Source of the DNA: Verrucomicrobiaceae bacterium
Lineage (GTDB): Bacteria > Verrucomicrobiota > Verrucomicrobiia > Verrucomicrobiales > Verrucomicrobiaceae
Direction: 5' to 3'
DNA: 64,000 nt
Assembly (NCBI GenBank): GCA_947458455.1
Contig: CANGYJ010000004.1
Location: 62,001 to 126,000 of the forward strand
Positions 23,803 through 32,017 of this stretch are shown piece by piece. Below the pieces are notes generated by a model that saw only the letters and a list, made by a program, of their open reading frames with translations, was not told the origin of the DNA and did not search any database. Each line of letters starts with the position of its first letter. The first letter of the stretch is position 1. Position numbers and translations under genes: made by a program.

Positions 23803-25017
23803 TCAAAACCGCACGGTCAACTGCATCGCGCCGAGATGATGACCCTCCGCGTCATTCCCGCGTTTGTCACCCATACTGTATTGCAGCTTCACCTGCACGC
23901 GCTCACTCACGCGATAGCCAAGAGCCAAATCCGCCCGCCAGGCGTTGCGATCCCACTCCGTGGTCAAACCAGGCACATCACCAAAAGCGGCCTGATTCCA
24001 TCGCAGGGCCGCCCACAGATCAGCGGTGAGTTTGTACTTCGTTTCGATGAAGCCGCTGAGCACCTCCACGCCGCCGGCTCGCGGCACTTCAAATCGCGCG
24101 GCGATGAGCTCGCTCCAGATCTGCCACTTCCCATGCGCATAGCCCGCGTCGAGGCCCCAGGTCGTCTGCGTGAAGTCATTCACGCTCGTGCCCGCAGGCA
24201 ATAACGCTGCCGCACTTTCCCGCAGATACGGACCATGGCTAAAGGACGTGCCAAAGCTCCACTCGGGTGCCGGACGCAGCCCCACGCGACCGGTAAAGGT
24301 GGGATTCGTGTGAAAGCCGTCCTGCACGCCGTCCCACGACTGCGGATTCGATGAGATGGACGCGTTTTTCACCTCAAAGGCATACTCCAGCAGGTCCACG
24401 CGACCGAACAACGACACGCCGGTGGCATACGACGGCCCCCAGAGGATCGGCAGCCACTCCGCCTTGTTGTCAGGCATGTCCCGCCGTGCCGCAAAGCCTG
24501 CCAGACCACCCGGCACCAGTGCGTCGCTCACCGGCAGCATGTCTTCATAGGCCATCGGCGCGGTGATCAGCGGATTGTCCCAGCTCAAGCTGCGTCTTGA
24601 CCACGAACCAAAGGCCGTGGCGAACTTGCCGATGCGCACATTCACCTCGTCCTTCCTCCACAACCTTGCTTGCAGGTAATATTCATCCAGCCGCACCTGC
24701 CCGCCGCGGGCCGCGCCAGGATCAAAGCCACGGTCCACACGCATTTGGCCGTGCAGCGTGATCCGATCACCGAGCTGCACATCGAGAAACGTCATCAACC
24801 GCGGCGCGAAGAACACACGGTCATCCGTCGAGAGCAGTCCCTGCTCCGGCTGCTCGGCGGCGAACAGCGTGGCATCCGTCATGAAGGATAAATCGGCATG
24901 CAGGCCCAGCGCCTCGGAATTGAAGCGCGTCAGGTCATCGAGCTTGTCCAACGTGGCCTGACCGTGGAGCGGAGCGGCACAGCAAAACATGACGATGAAC
25001 CAGTGGTGCGCTTTCAT
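23803..25017 (-). CDS. Outer-membrane beta-barrel (porin-like) protein
   Basis: The 404-residue product has a signal peptide (MKAHHWFIVMFCCAAPLHGQ). A beta-rich sequence of alternating strands follows (VQLGDRITLHGQMRVDRGFD, LDEYYLQARLWRKDEVNVRI, AFGSWSRRSLSWDNPLITAP), ending in GAMQLTVRF with a terminal Phe, as in outer-membrane barrels. The pattern of a fixed-diameter barrel with GKFATAFGSW resembles phosphate/carbohydrate-selective-type porins, but the family is not certain. Its start overlaps the cyclase stop by 4 bp, so it is the last gene of a three-gene minus-strand operon. Confidence 0.75.
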   Translation of the reverse strand: MKAHHWFIVMFCCAAPLHGQATLDKLDDLTRFNSEALGLHADLSFMTDATLFAAEQPEQGLLSTDDRVFFAPRLMTFLDVQLGDRITLHGQMRVDRGFDPGAARGGQVRLDEYYLQARLWRKDEVNVRIGKFATAFGSWSRRSLSWDNPLITAPMAYEDMLPVSDALVPGGLAGFAARRDMPDNKAEWLPILWGPSYATGVSLFGRVDLLEYAFEVKNASISSNPQSWDGVQDGFHTNPTFTGRVGLRPAPEWSFGTSFSHGPYLRESAAALLPAGTSVNDFTQTTWGLDAGYAHGKWQIWSELIAARFEVPRAGGVEVLSGFIETKYKLTADLWAALRWNQAAFGDVPGLTTEWDRNAWRADLALGYRVSERVQVKLQYSMGDKRGNDAEGHHLGAMQLTVRF

Positions 25018-26639
25018 GAGTCGGTGGAAGCAAGGGAAGCGATTCGGAAGGCAGGAACAGGCTGCGCGAAGCCTTTCAGCGACAGTGGCTCCAAAATATC
25101 AAACGCGCCCAGGCTCGCCGTTTGGGCCTGCGTCTCGGTATCCACGATGATCTGTCCTGCGGCAGCCGCGCTGCACAGCCGCGCGGCGAGGTTCACCTTC
25201 TCGCCCACCACGGTGTAATCACTGCGGCTCTCCGCGCCGATGCATCCGGCCACCACCACGCCCGTGGCCACACCGATGCCAATCTTGAGCGGCTCTTTCG
25301 CCCCGCGGTTCAGCCGCTCACGCTCCTGCATCATCTCCCAAGCGCAGCGCACGGCATGCGCGGCGTCGTTGTCGTAGCTTTTCGGAGCGCCGAACAGAAT
25401 CATGATCGCATCCCCGGCGAACTGATTGATCACCCCATGATGGCGCTGCACGATCTTCGTCAGCGCTCCCATGTGATCATTGAGAAGGTGAATCACCTCC
25501 ACCGGATCACGGCCGGCGCTGAGCGCGGTATAGCCGCGGATATCACAAAAGATCACCGAAACCTCGCGCAGCTCGCCACCGAGCTTCACACGGCCCGCCA
25601 CCAGCTCCTCGGCCACGCGAGGGTCCGTGACTTTTTGCAGCACGGAATGGTAACGATCACGCAATGCCAGCCCGGCGGCCATTTCATTGAAGGCGCTGCC
25701 GAGGTTGTTCAGCTCGAAAGTGCGTGCGGGAGGCAGGTTCACCTCGTAATCACCTGCCCGCACACTTTGCGCCGCCTTCACGAGTTCTGAAACCGGCTGG
25801 GCGAGCTGTCGCGAGAGTGCCACGGCCACCAGCGTCGCCAGCAACAAGGCCGCCACGCCGATGAGCACGATGCGCCAGGCCAGCACCCGCTGCTGCCTCG
25901 CCAGCTCGGCCATGGAGAAAACGGAGACCCAGTCGGCCGCTGGATATCTGGAACCTTCATTGAGCGTGAAACGCGTAAAACGATGCTCCACGCCGTCGGC
26001 CACCAAGCGGCCGTTTTTGCCGGTTTGAGCCAGCAGGAGGCTTCGAAGGGCCTGCGGAATGCCGTCTCCGATCAACTGGCCTTCGATGACGATCGAGGTC
26101 TCGCGTGGCATGGGCTGGCCCAGAACGAGCGTCCCTACTGTTTCATCAAAATTGCGGATCGCACAGGCCATGACGCGATACACCGCGCCCTGCTCCGTGG
26201 CAACGAAACCGGTTTCCGCCTCCGCACTGCCTTTGCCACGCGGCAGCCATTCGCCGATGAGGTTTTGATCCGCGAAGGAGCCCGCGCCCGCATCGGGCCC
26301 TGGCGGGATGAGCTTTCCGTCTGCATCGAGCAGCCGGAAGAATGCAAACTCACCCAGCCGCAGCTCATCACTGGCGATTTGGTACACTACCTCCGGATCA
26401 CCCTCCTCCAGCGCCGCGAAGAGCCGCACGGACTTCGCGAGGCGTCTCGCCTCCGCTTTCGCCGCCTCAATCGGCAGCTCCTGGGCTTGTTGAAACGCCG
26501 TCATCTGCGCCGCGAACCATTCATCCACGACCGTTTGGAACATGGCAGCATTCTGCCGCTGGGCGATGACCAGCGTGGCGGCCGTCGTGAGGATCACGAG
26601 CGTCAGAATGGTCTGCAGTAGCTTCGCGCGGAAGGTCAT
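25014..26639 (-). CDS. Membrane-bound adenylate/guanylate cyclase with HAMP domain
   Basis: The 541-residue protein has an N-terminal TM (about 8-26), a periplasmic sensor region of about 225 residues, a second TM (about 252-275) and a HAMP domain ending near LGSAFNEMAAGLALRD. A class III nucleotide cyclase domain follows from about 350. Metal-binding Asp are in IFCDIRGYTALS and QFAGDAIMILFGAP, with the late block ESRSDYTVVGEKVNLAARLC. This makes a cyclic nucleotide second messenger in response to a periplasmic signal. It sits between an exported cupredoxin-like protein and a porin-like barrel in one operon, so a periplasmic redox or metal cue is conceivable (inference). Confidence 0.93.
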   Translation of the reverse strand: MTFRAKLLQTILTLVILTTAATLVIAQRQNAAMFQTVVDEWFAAQMTAFQQAQELPIEAAKAEARRLAKSVRLFAALEEGDPEVVYQIASDELRLGEFAFFRLLDADGKLIPPGPDAGAGSFADQNLIGEWLPRGKGSAEAETGFVATEQGAVYRVMACAIRNFDETVGTLVLGQPMPRETSIVIEGQLIGDGIPQALRSLLLAQTGKNGRLVADGVEHRFTRFTLNEGSRYPAADWVSVFSMAELARQQRVLAWRIVLIGVAALLLATLVAVALSRQLAQPVSELVKAAQSVRAGDYEVNLPPARTFELNNLGSAFNEMAAGLALRDRYHSVLQKVTDPRVAEELVAGRVKLGGELREVSVIFCDIRGYTALSAGRDPVEVIHLLNDHMGALTKIVQRHHGVINQFAGDAIMILFGAPKSYDNDAAHAVRCAWEMMQERERLNRGAKEPLKIGIGVATGVVVAGCIGAESRSDYTVVGEKVNLAARLCSAAAAGQIIVDTETQAQTASLGAFDILEPLSLKGFAQPVPAFRIASLASTDS

Positions 26640-26645
26640 GCGGGA

Positions 26646-27287
26646 TCAGCGGGAAAGGTTCACCTTGGTCGTCTGGCCTTCGGTCACCGTCACACGCTCC
26701 TGGAGCAGCTTTTCGGACGGTTGGAAGACACGCAGCCAGTATTCGCCCGGCGGGATGTTTTTGAGAGAGAACCTTCCCGCGCCATCGGTCGTGACAAACC
26801 ACGGCGTGTCGAGCACCACGACAAAGCAGCGCATGTGCTGATGGATCTCGCAGTAGATCTTCACCACACCCGGCTTGTCGAAGAGCACCGGCGGGCTCGC
26901 CTCGTCCTTGCGGAAGCGGCCCAGGTCAAAGCGCTTTGCCTTCGAGTAGGAGAAGACGTTGTGAAACTCGTCGTCGAGGTTTGGAAACTCCACCTTCGCA
27001 CCGGTTTGAATGGCCACCATCGCCGGCCGGAACTGGTAGCCGGACTGACGGATGCTCACTTTTTCGCCCATTCGCGTGCGCGGATACTTTTCATCCTCAC
27101 GCTCGAGATAAACAATCGCCGGTGCTGCTTCGGCCTTCTGCACCGGAGCCTTCGTCTGCGGTGCCACATAGCCTGGCCGCGAGGGTGCAGGCTTCATGGC
27201 ATCCACAGACAGCGAGCCCTCGACCGCGCCGCCGGCCATGACGGTGCGGAGACCGATGAGGAAGAATCCAAGAAGCGGCTGTTTCAT
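26646..27287 (-). CDS. Exported cupredoxin-like protein
   Basis: From ATG 27287 the 213-residue product starts MKQPLLGFFLIGLRTVMAGG, a signal peptide. A plastocyanin/azurin-like domain follows. Copper ligands can be placed at H109 in DDEFHNVF, C146 and H149 in IYCEIHQH, and M152 in HMRC. A C-terminal carboxypeptidase-regulatory-like beta domain comes next (GRFSLKNIPPGEYWLRVF). The blue-copper fold with C-x2-H-x2-M is intact. Related proteins are annotated as methylamine-utilisation-like cupredoxins, with unknown partners. It is the first gene of the operon with the adenylate cyclase (6 bp gap) and the porin-like protein. Confidence 0.87.
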   Translation of the reverse strand: MKQPLLGFFLIGLRTVMAGGAVEGSLSVDAMKPAPSRPGYVAPQTKAPVQKAEAAPAIVYLEREDEKYPRTRMGEKVSIRQSGYQFRPAMVAIQTGAKVEFPNLDDEFHNVFSYSKAKRFDLGRFRKDEASPPVLFDKPGVVKIYCEIHQHMRCFVVVLDTPWFVTTDGAGRFSLKNIPPGEYWLRVFQPSEKLLQERVTVTEGQTTKVNLSR

Positions 27288-27380
27288 GCGGCGCGATGAT
27301 GCCGGAAAGCGCGGCATCTGCCAACACGGAAAAAACTTGCTTCACGCCGTCAGAACCCTCCGCTACACTCCACGCACGCC

Positions 27381-28028
27381 ATGCCCAGTCCCTTTCCTGC
27401 CCTTCCTGATACCGAACTCGCCACGCTGGCCGCGCGGCTGGCCGATTCGCATGATGAGTGGCTGCGGCATGCATTGAAGGACCACACCGCCGCGCTGCTC
27501 GATGGACTGCCTGCCACCGTCATGCAAAACGCGCTGCGTTCGATTCAGGCGGATGAAGGCAGTGTGTGGCTCACGCCGGATGGCGGGCGCACGCTCACGC
27601 CCTGCTGGAACAACGGCCCGCAGGCTGCGGGCTTCGTTGGCAAGTTTTCCATGCCGGCGCAGGACGGCCTCACCGGGCTCGCTTTCACCAGCAGCATGGC
27701 TTCGAGCGAGAGCGAGGTGTGCTTCAACCAGATGCAAAACCGCACGCTGGATGATTCGCTGGGCGTTTTCACCTGGGCGATGCTTGCCGTGCCGCTGCGC
27801 CTCGCCGGGCAGGTGTGCGGCGTCATCACCGCAGTGCGCCTCATCCGTCGCGCCGAACTGGGCGATTTGAAAACGCTGCCACGAAGCCGCGAAGATTTCC
27901 CTGCGGGCTTCACGCCGCCGCCGAGCTTCAACGTGGCCGATTTAAAGGCGATGGAGACTACCACCGCCGAGCTCGGCCGCCTGCTACACCATCGCCTGAA
28001 CTGCTGGCTTATGCGCATCGAGGAATAA
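27381..28028 (+). CDS. GAF-domain protein
   Basis: The 215-residue cytoplasmic protein has a GAF-type fold: SIQADEGSVWLTPDGGRTLT, then CWNNGP, QDGLTGLAFTSSMASSESEV, and MLAVPLRLAGQVCGVITAVR, the typical last strands. There is no output domain. ATG 27381 begins MPSPFPALPDTELATLAARL. It is followed by 3 bp and a subtilisin-like gene on the same strand, and faces the cupredoxin operon across a 93 bp divergent gap. It probably acts as a small-molecule or redox sensor that pairs with the protease next door (inference). Confidence 0.83.
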   Translation: MPSPFPALPDTELATLAARLADSHDEWLRHALKDHTAALLDGLPATVMQNALRSIQADEGSVWLTPDGGRTLTPCWNNGPQAAGFVGKFSMPAQDGLTGLAFTSSMASSESEVCFNQMQNRTLDDSLGVFTWAMLAVPLRLAGQVCGVITAVRLIRRAELGDLKTLPRSREDFPAGFTPPPSFNVADLKAMETTTAELGRLLHHRLNCWLMRIEE

Positions 28029-28031
28029 ATC

Positions 28032-28802
28032 ATGGCCGCGCCTTCTTGGATCGATGAACTGCACCTCAACGAGGTCCGCACGGCTCTAGCCACGGCGGAC
28101 GGCGGCAGCGTGCGCATCGCCGTGCTCGATTCCGGCATCGAAACCACGCATCCAGACCTCGACTTCCTCCAACTGGCGGATGATACAGCCTTTGAAATCG
28201 ACGGCTCCTTTCTCCGCGCCATCGCCAACACCACCGGCGATGCCATGGGCCACGGCACCGCCATCGCGTACATCATCCGCTCCATCGCACCGAAGGCCGA
28301 GATCGGCAGCTTCCGCGTGCTCGATGGCGATTTGAAATCTCGCAGCACCATCGTGTGGGAGGCGGCGCGTCATGCCATCGAGCGCGGCTATCACATCCTC
28401 AATTGCAGCTTCGGCAGCCCCGGTGATGCACGATTCGTCATGCCCTACAAAGAGTGGACTGATCTCGCCTACCTGCGGAACGTGCACATCGTCGCGGGTT
28501 GCAACAACCACGACGTCTCCGTGCGTGAATGGCCCGGCTGGTTTCCCACCGTCGTCACCGTGAACCTCGCCAGCCTGCCGCCGGAGGTATGGCAGCGTCG
28601 TGGCGGCAGTCTCGTCGAATTCAGCGCCCATGGCCACGAGGTGCGTGTGCCATGGAAAGGCGGCGGCCATCGCGTGGTCAGCGGCAGCAGCTACGCCGCG
28701 CCGCGCCTCACGGGATGGCTCGCCAGGCTCATCTCAGCCTATCCAGACTTGCGCGTCGAGGAGGCGAAGGCCCTGCTGCGCAGGCTAGCGCAGGAAGCCT
28801 GA
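28032..28802 (+). CDS. Subtilisin-like serine protease (S8), cytoplasmic
   Basis: The 256-residue protein has the S8 catalytic triad. D33 is in RIAVLDSGIETTHPD, H74 in DAMGHGTAIAY and S220 in VVSGSSYAAPRLTG. The oxyanion asparagine is probably N159 in AGCNNH. There is no signal peptide and no propeptide, and it is shorter than most subtilases, so it is probably an intracellular regulatory protease. It is co-directional with a GAF-domain gene 3 bp upstream. The end abuts the minus-strand 75-residue gene. GAF plus S8 next to an ECF sigma gene looks like a signalling module (inference). Confidence 0.88.
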   Translation: MAAPSWIDELHLNEVRTALATADGGSVRIAVLDSGIETTHPDLDFLQLADDTAFEIDGSFLRAIANTTGDAMGHGTAIAYIIRSIAPKAEIGSFRVLDGDLKSRSTIVWEAARHAIERGYHILNCSFGSPGDARFVMPYKEWTDLAYLRNVHIVAGCNNHDVSVREWPGWFPTVVTVNLASLPPEVWQRRGGSLVEFSAHGHEVRVPWKGGGHRVVSGSSYAAPRLTGWLARLISAYPDLRVEEAKALLRRLAQEA

Positions 28803-29030
28803 TCACGCCCGCTTCCGGATTGCGCCCGCGAGGTAGCGTACCCATTCAGGGTGTTCTTTAAGCAAACCGGCCACGCTGCCGCGTTCCTCAGCATCGGCTT
28901 CACCAGCGGCGAAGCGATCGAGGCGAGCGGCGACATCGGCGGGCGGCGGTTCGGCCGCGCGACCTTCCACATCGGGATCGAAGCGATTCAGGAAGCGGGT
29001 GAGGATGAGCAGGTCTTGGTCGTCATTCAT
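28803..29030 (-). CDS. Small protein downstream of ECF sigma gene, possible anti-sigma-like
   Basis: From ATG 29030 the 75-residue protein reads MNDDQDLLILTRFLNRFDPD, then an acidic/Ala-rich middle (RLDRFAAGEADAEERGSVAG) and LLKEHPEWVRYLAGAIRKRA. The RFxAGEAxxEERxxVxxLLxxHP pattern resembles the N-terminal helices of anti-sigma factors. The zinc-binding His/Cys set of zf-HC2 types is absent. It lies 149 bp downstream of the sigma gene on the same strand and has its own promoter-like block (29053-29087). Function uncertain. Confidence 0.6.
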   Translation of the reverse strand: MNDDQDLLILTRFLNRFDPDVEGRAAEPPPADVAARLDRFAAGEADAEERGSVAGLLKEHPEWVRYLAGAIRKRA

Positions 29031-29052
29031 AAGGGTTTGGGATGGCAGCAGA

Positions 29053-29087
29053 TAGATGCGCAGGCGGACGGAACTTGTGCAGAAAGG
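29053..29087 (-). promoter_or_regulatory. Shared promoter-like element, copy D (minus strand)
   Basis: On the minus strand the sequence reads TTTCTGCA-CAAGTTCC (core 29070-29077), a 10-bp spacer, then GCATCTA (29053-29059), 22 bp before the ATG at 29030. It matches copies A-C upstream of the KVP cassettes. Here it lies in the gap between the ECF sigma gene and its small downstream gene. Confidence 0.65.
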
Positions 29088-29178
29088 AAAAAGAATCTTC
29101 GGAAGGCTGGAGTGTTGGAGCGATGGAGTTCTGAATTTCCAATCCTCCACCACTCCCGTCCTCCATTGCCTTCGCCCG

Positions 29179-29865
29179 TTAGCCCGCAGGCCCCAGTATG
29201 GCCTCCGCGCCCTCACCACAGGCCACGAGCAGCTCCTGCCAGTTGATTTGAAGGTTCGGCTCGCGTTCCTCGATATATCCCAGCGTGTCATCGCGGATCT
29301 GCGTCATGACCTGCTTCTTCTTCGCCGAGATCGTTCCCTCATGCACGCCGCCCCAGAGGCCGCACAGGTCACGCTGCTTGATGTCCTGCAGCAGCGAAAG
29401 CCGCATGATGAGCAGCGCCTCCGCGTCCGCCCGCTCCAACGCGAACTTCAACGCCTCACGCAGCAGTTCCGCCAGCGGCGACTCCTGCGGCGCGTCGTTT
29501 TTGTCTCCGGCGATCCTGTCCATCGCATCGCCTTCCTCGTCCTCACCCGCCAGCGTACTCGCATGCACCTCGCGGCGATGCTTGCGCAGATACTCCAGCC
29601 ACGCGTTCGATGCTGTCGTGCGCACAAAGCCCATCAGTGGACCATTGCCGCTATAGGAGGCGAGTTTCTGCCGCGTCCACAGCCGCTCGATTACCAGCCC
29701 CTGTACCTCATCCGCATCCGCCTCCGATGCTCCCATGCAGCGGAGCCGCTGGGCGATAGCGGGCACATAGTCCGCATCAAACCGCCGCCAAGCCGGCTCG
29801 TCTCCCGCGAGGAGATCCTGGGCAAACTCAAAGTCAGCGGCATGAAAAGTAGTATCGGAGGACAT
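29179..29865 (-). CDS. ECF-type RNA polymerase sigma factor
   Basis: From ATG 29865 the 228-residue product has region 2 (FDADYVPAIAQRLRCMGASE and ADADEVQGLVIERLWTRQ), the region 2.4-like GFVRTTASNAWLEYLRKHRR, and region 4 helices (ALLIMRLSLLQDIKQRDLCG, then a helix-turn-helix-like EGTISAKKKQVM). GTG 29874 is an alternative start three codons upstream. ECF sigmas direct RNA polymerase to specific stress or envelope promoters. It sits beside GAF and S8-protease genes and upstream of a small anti-sigma-like gene carrying promoter copy D, consistent with local autoregulation. That link is inferred. Confidence 0.85.
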   Translation of the reverse strand: MSSDTTFHAADFEFAQDLLAGDEPAWRRFDADYVPAIAQRLRCMGASEADADEVQGLVIERLWTRQKLASYSGNGPLMGFVRTTASNAWLEYLRKHRREVHASTLAGEDEEGDAMDRIAGDKNDAPQESPLAELLREALKFALERADAEALLIMRLSLLQDIKQRDLCGLWGGVHEGTISAKKKQVMTQIRDDTLGYIEEREPNLQINWQELLVACGEGAEAILGPAG

Positions 29866-29946
29866 GGCGCTCACAGTCTGACAGCACCTTCATGAGGCAA
29901 CCAAAAAGAACTTCCCGTGAATGGCGTTGTTTGATACAACCGCGCC

Positions 29947-30939
29947 ATGAACACCCCACCCCTCCTCCAGCCGTCGTCTGTCTCCCGTCGTGATTTTCTC
30001 GCTCGCAGCGCTCAGGCGGCTGCGGCGGGCTTTTTGGGCTCCGCCTATGCTGAAAGCGCTCCGGCGGCCGCGCTGCCTTCGGAGACGCTGGTGACGCAAC
30101 TCCACAAAACGCTCGATGAGAAGCAGAAAGCCTCCATCTGCCTGCCTTGGAGTGATCCGCGCCGCCTTAAGGTGGATAACAACTGGCACATCGTGAAGCA
30201 GCCCATCCGCGATGTGCTCCATGCTGACCAGCAGGCCATGGTGCGGGAGATTTTCGACAAGCTGCACAGCGATGAATACAAGACCGAGGTGTGGCGCCAG
30301 TTCGATCACGACAACAAAGGCGACGGCGGCTTTCCGAGTGCCTCAATCGCTTTGTTTGGTGAGCCGGGCACGGGGCAGTTTGAGTTTGTGCTCACCGGCC
30401 GCCACTGCACGCGACGCTGCGATGGCGATAGCGAAAAAGGAGCGGCCTTTGGCGGCCCGATTTTCTACGGTCATGCCGCCGGCAGCTTCAACGAGAAGCC
30501 GGATCATACCGGCAATGCCTACTGGTATCAGGCAAAGCGTGCAAACGAGGTCTTCGCTGCTCTCGATGGCAAGCAGCGGGAGGCCGCGTTGCTCGGCAAA
30601 TCGCGTCAGGAACGCGGAAACCTCACCGTGGAGCTCACTGGCAAGAAATCCGGCCTCGAAGGCATCCGAATGAGCGACCTCGCCGCCGACCAAAAAGACC
30701 TCGTGCGCAAAGTGATCGGCGATTTGCTCAAGCCTTTCCGCGAGCATGATGCGAAAGAAGCCGCGAGCTACATCGAAGCAGGCGGCTTCGACAACCTGCA
30801 CATGGCCTTCTTCAAGGATCAGGACGTGGGCAAGGACGGCGTGTGGGACGTGTGGCAGATCGAGGGACCCAACGCGGTCTTCTACTTCCGCGGTGATCCG
30901 CATGTCCACGCCTGGGCGCATATACGCCAGCCAGCGTGA
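29947..30939 (+). CDS. Tat-exported DUF3500-like protein
   Basis: The 330-residue protein begins with a twin-arginine signal (SVSRRDFLARSAQAAAAGFL). It then shows PIRDVLHADQQAMVREIFDK, FEFVLTGRHCTRRCDGD, AFGGPIFYGHAAGSF, QAKRANEVFAALDGKQREAA and a final FYFRGDPHVHAWAHI. The overall layout fits DUF3500, a family of exported proteins with a characteristic G-x-H near mid-chain and a terminal H-x-H. The assignment is moderate because the central motif differs. Tat export suggests a folded, possibly cofactor-bearing protein. It is convergent with the DUF1080 gene. Confidence 0.65.
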   Translation: MNTPPLLQPSSVSRRDFLARSAQAAAAGFLGSAYAESAPAAALPSETLVTQLHKTLDEKQKASICLPWSDPRRLKVDNNWHIVKQPIRDVLHADQQAMVREIFDKLHSDEYKTEVWRQFDHDNKGDGGFPSASIALFGEPGTGQFEFVLTGRHCTRRCDGDSEKGAAFGGPIFYGHAAGSFNEKPDHTGNAYWYQAKRANEVFAALDGKQREAALLGKSRQERGNLTVELTGKKSGLEGIRMSDLAADQKDLVRKVIGDLLKPFREHDAKEAASYIEAGGFDNLHMAFFKDQDVGKDGVWDVWQIEGPNAVFYFRGDPHVHAWAHIRQPA

Positions 30940-30951
30940 GGCTTTGAGTGC

Positions 30952-31932
30952 TTACCTCCGCACCACCCAGATGTTCCGATAGCGGACGGGATTGCCGTGG
31001 TTTTGAAGGTACACAGGGCCGGGCGTGGCGTCTTCCTTGCGTGGGGCGGAGGCGGTGGGGCCGGGCAGTTCTTGGTTTTCGTGAATGAGCACGCCGTTGT
31101 GCCGCACGGTGATCTTGGCGTTCACGAGCTTCTGGCCGGGTTCGTCATACTTCGCGGCGGTGAAGTCCACGTCGTAGGCCTGCCAGGATAGCGGCGGCAA
31201 GCACATGTTGATGCGGGGTGATGCGATCTTGTAGAGGCCACCGCACTCGTTGTCTTTGCCTTCGAGAGCAAAGCTATCGAGCATCTGCACCTCGTAGCGG
31301 CCTTGCAGATACAGGCCGCTGTTTCCACGGCCTTGGCCGCGTGCCTCGGGCATGAAGGGCAGCATGAACTCGACGTGTAGGGAGCAGTCGTGAAAGGTGT
31401 CCTCGCTCGTGATGCCTTCTTTGAGAGCGTGGAGCGTTTCGTCGATCTGCGAGTTCGGAAAACGGTTCACGCCTTGACCGTCGAAAAGCACCACGGCACC
31501 GGCGGGAGGCTTGGCAGCAAGGGTGGGTGAGGTGCGGGTTTGCTTCGTGAGCGTGGATTTTTCGCCCTCGGAGTCGATGTGCATCGATTTGCCATCGGTG
31601 GTGGCATGGCCGGAGTCGGTGCGGAAGGTCACGGTGGCCTCGCCAGCGGTGCGGCGGCCCGTGACACGCTCCAGCAAGCTGCGCTCCTCGTCCCAACCAG
31701 CTCCGGGCAGGCCACCGGTGTAGCCGATGGCCTCAAACTCGCCTTGGCCCTTGGCCCAAACCTGCACGGCGACCGGTTTGCCTTCGAGAAGACCGGTGTA
31801 CTCGCCTTGAATGAGGAAATCCTCACCTGCCTTCTCCGCGCTGAGATAGGCCGGGGGCTTCGGTTTGGGCGTGGCGGGCTGCTGAGCCTGGAGAAAAGAG
31901 CCAAGGACGAGGAAGGAAAGGAGGAGGCGCAT
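30952..31932 (-). CDS. Secreted DUF1080 / 3-keto-disaccharide hydrolase-type protein
   Basis: The 326-residue protein has a signal peptide (MRLLLSFLVLGSFLQAQQ), then a repeated beta domain (about 30-150) and the DUF1080 lectin-like fold. That fold has PAGAVVLFDGQGVNRF, SEDTFHDCSLHVEFMLPFMP, GRGNSGLYLQGRYEVQMLDS, PPLSWQAYDVDFTAAKYD and GPVYLQNHGNPVRYRNIWV. The last two are diagnostic. DUF1080 proteins are abundant in Verrucomicrobia and Planctomycetes, and some hydrolyse 3-keto glycosides. It stands alone and follows the lipoprotein gene on the same strand. Confidence 0.92.
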   Translation of the reverse strand: MRLLLSFLVLGSFLQAQQPATPKPKPPAYLSAEKAGEDFLIQGEYTGLLEGKPVAVQVWAKGQGEFEAIGYTGGLPGAGWDEERSLLERVTGRRTAGEATVTFRTDSGHATTDGKSMHIDSEGEKSTLTKQTRTSPTLAAKPPAGAVVLFDGQGVNRFPNSQIDETLHALKEGITSEDTFHDCSLHVEFMLPFMPEARGQGRGNSGLYLQGRYEVQMLDSFALEGKDNECGGLYKIASPRINMCLPPLSWQAYDVDFTAAKYDEPGQKLVNAKITVRHNGVLIHENQELPGPTASAPRKEDATPGPVYLQNHGNPVRYRNIWVVRR

Positions 31933-32017
31933 GTGAGTGGGAAGTCATACCTCACTCAGCCGTGGTTTGTGAATGCCGATTTTTGTCTCCTGCGGAAAGG
32001 ATGTGGCTTTCGCCCGC

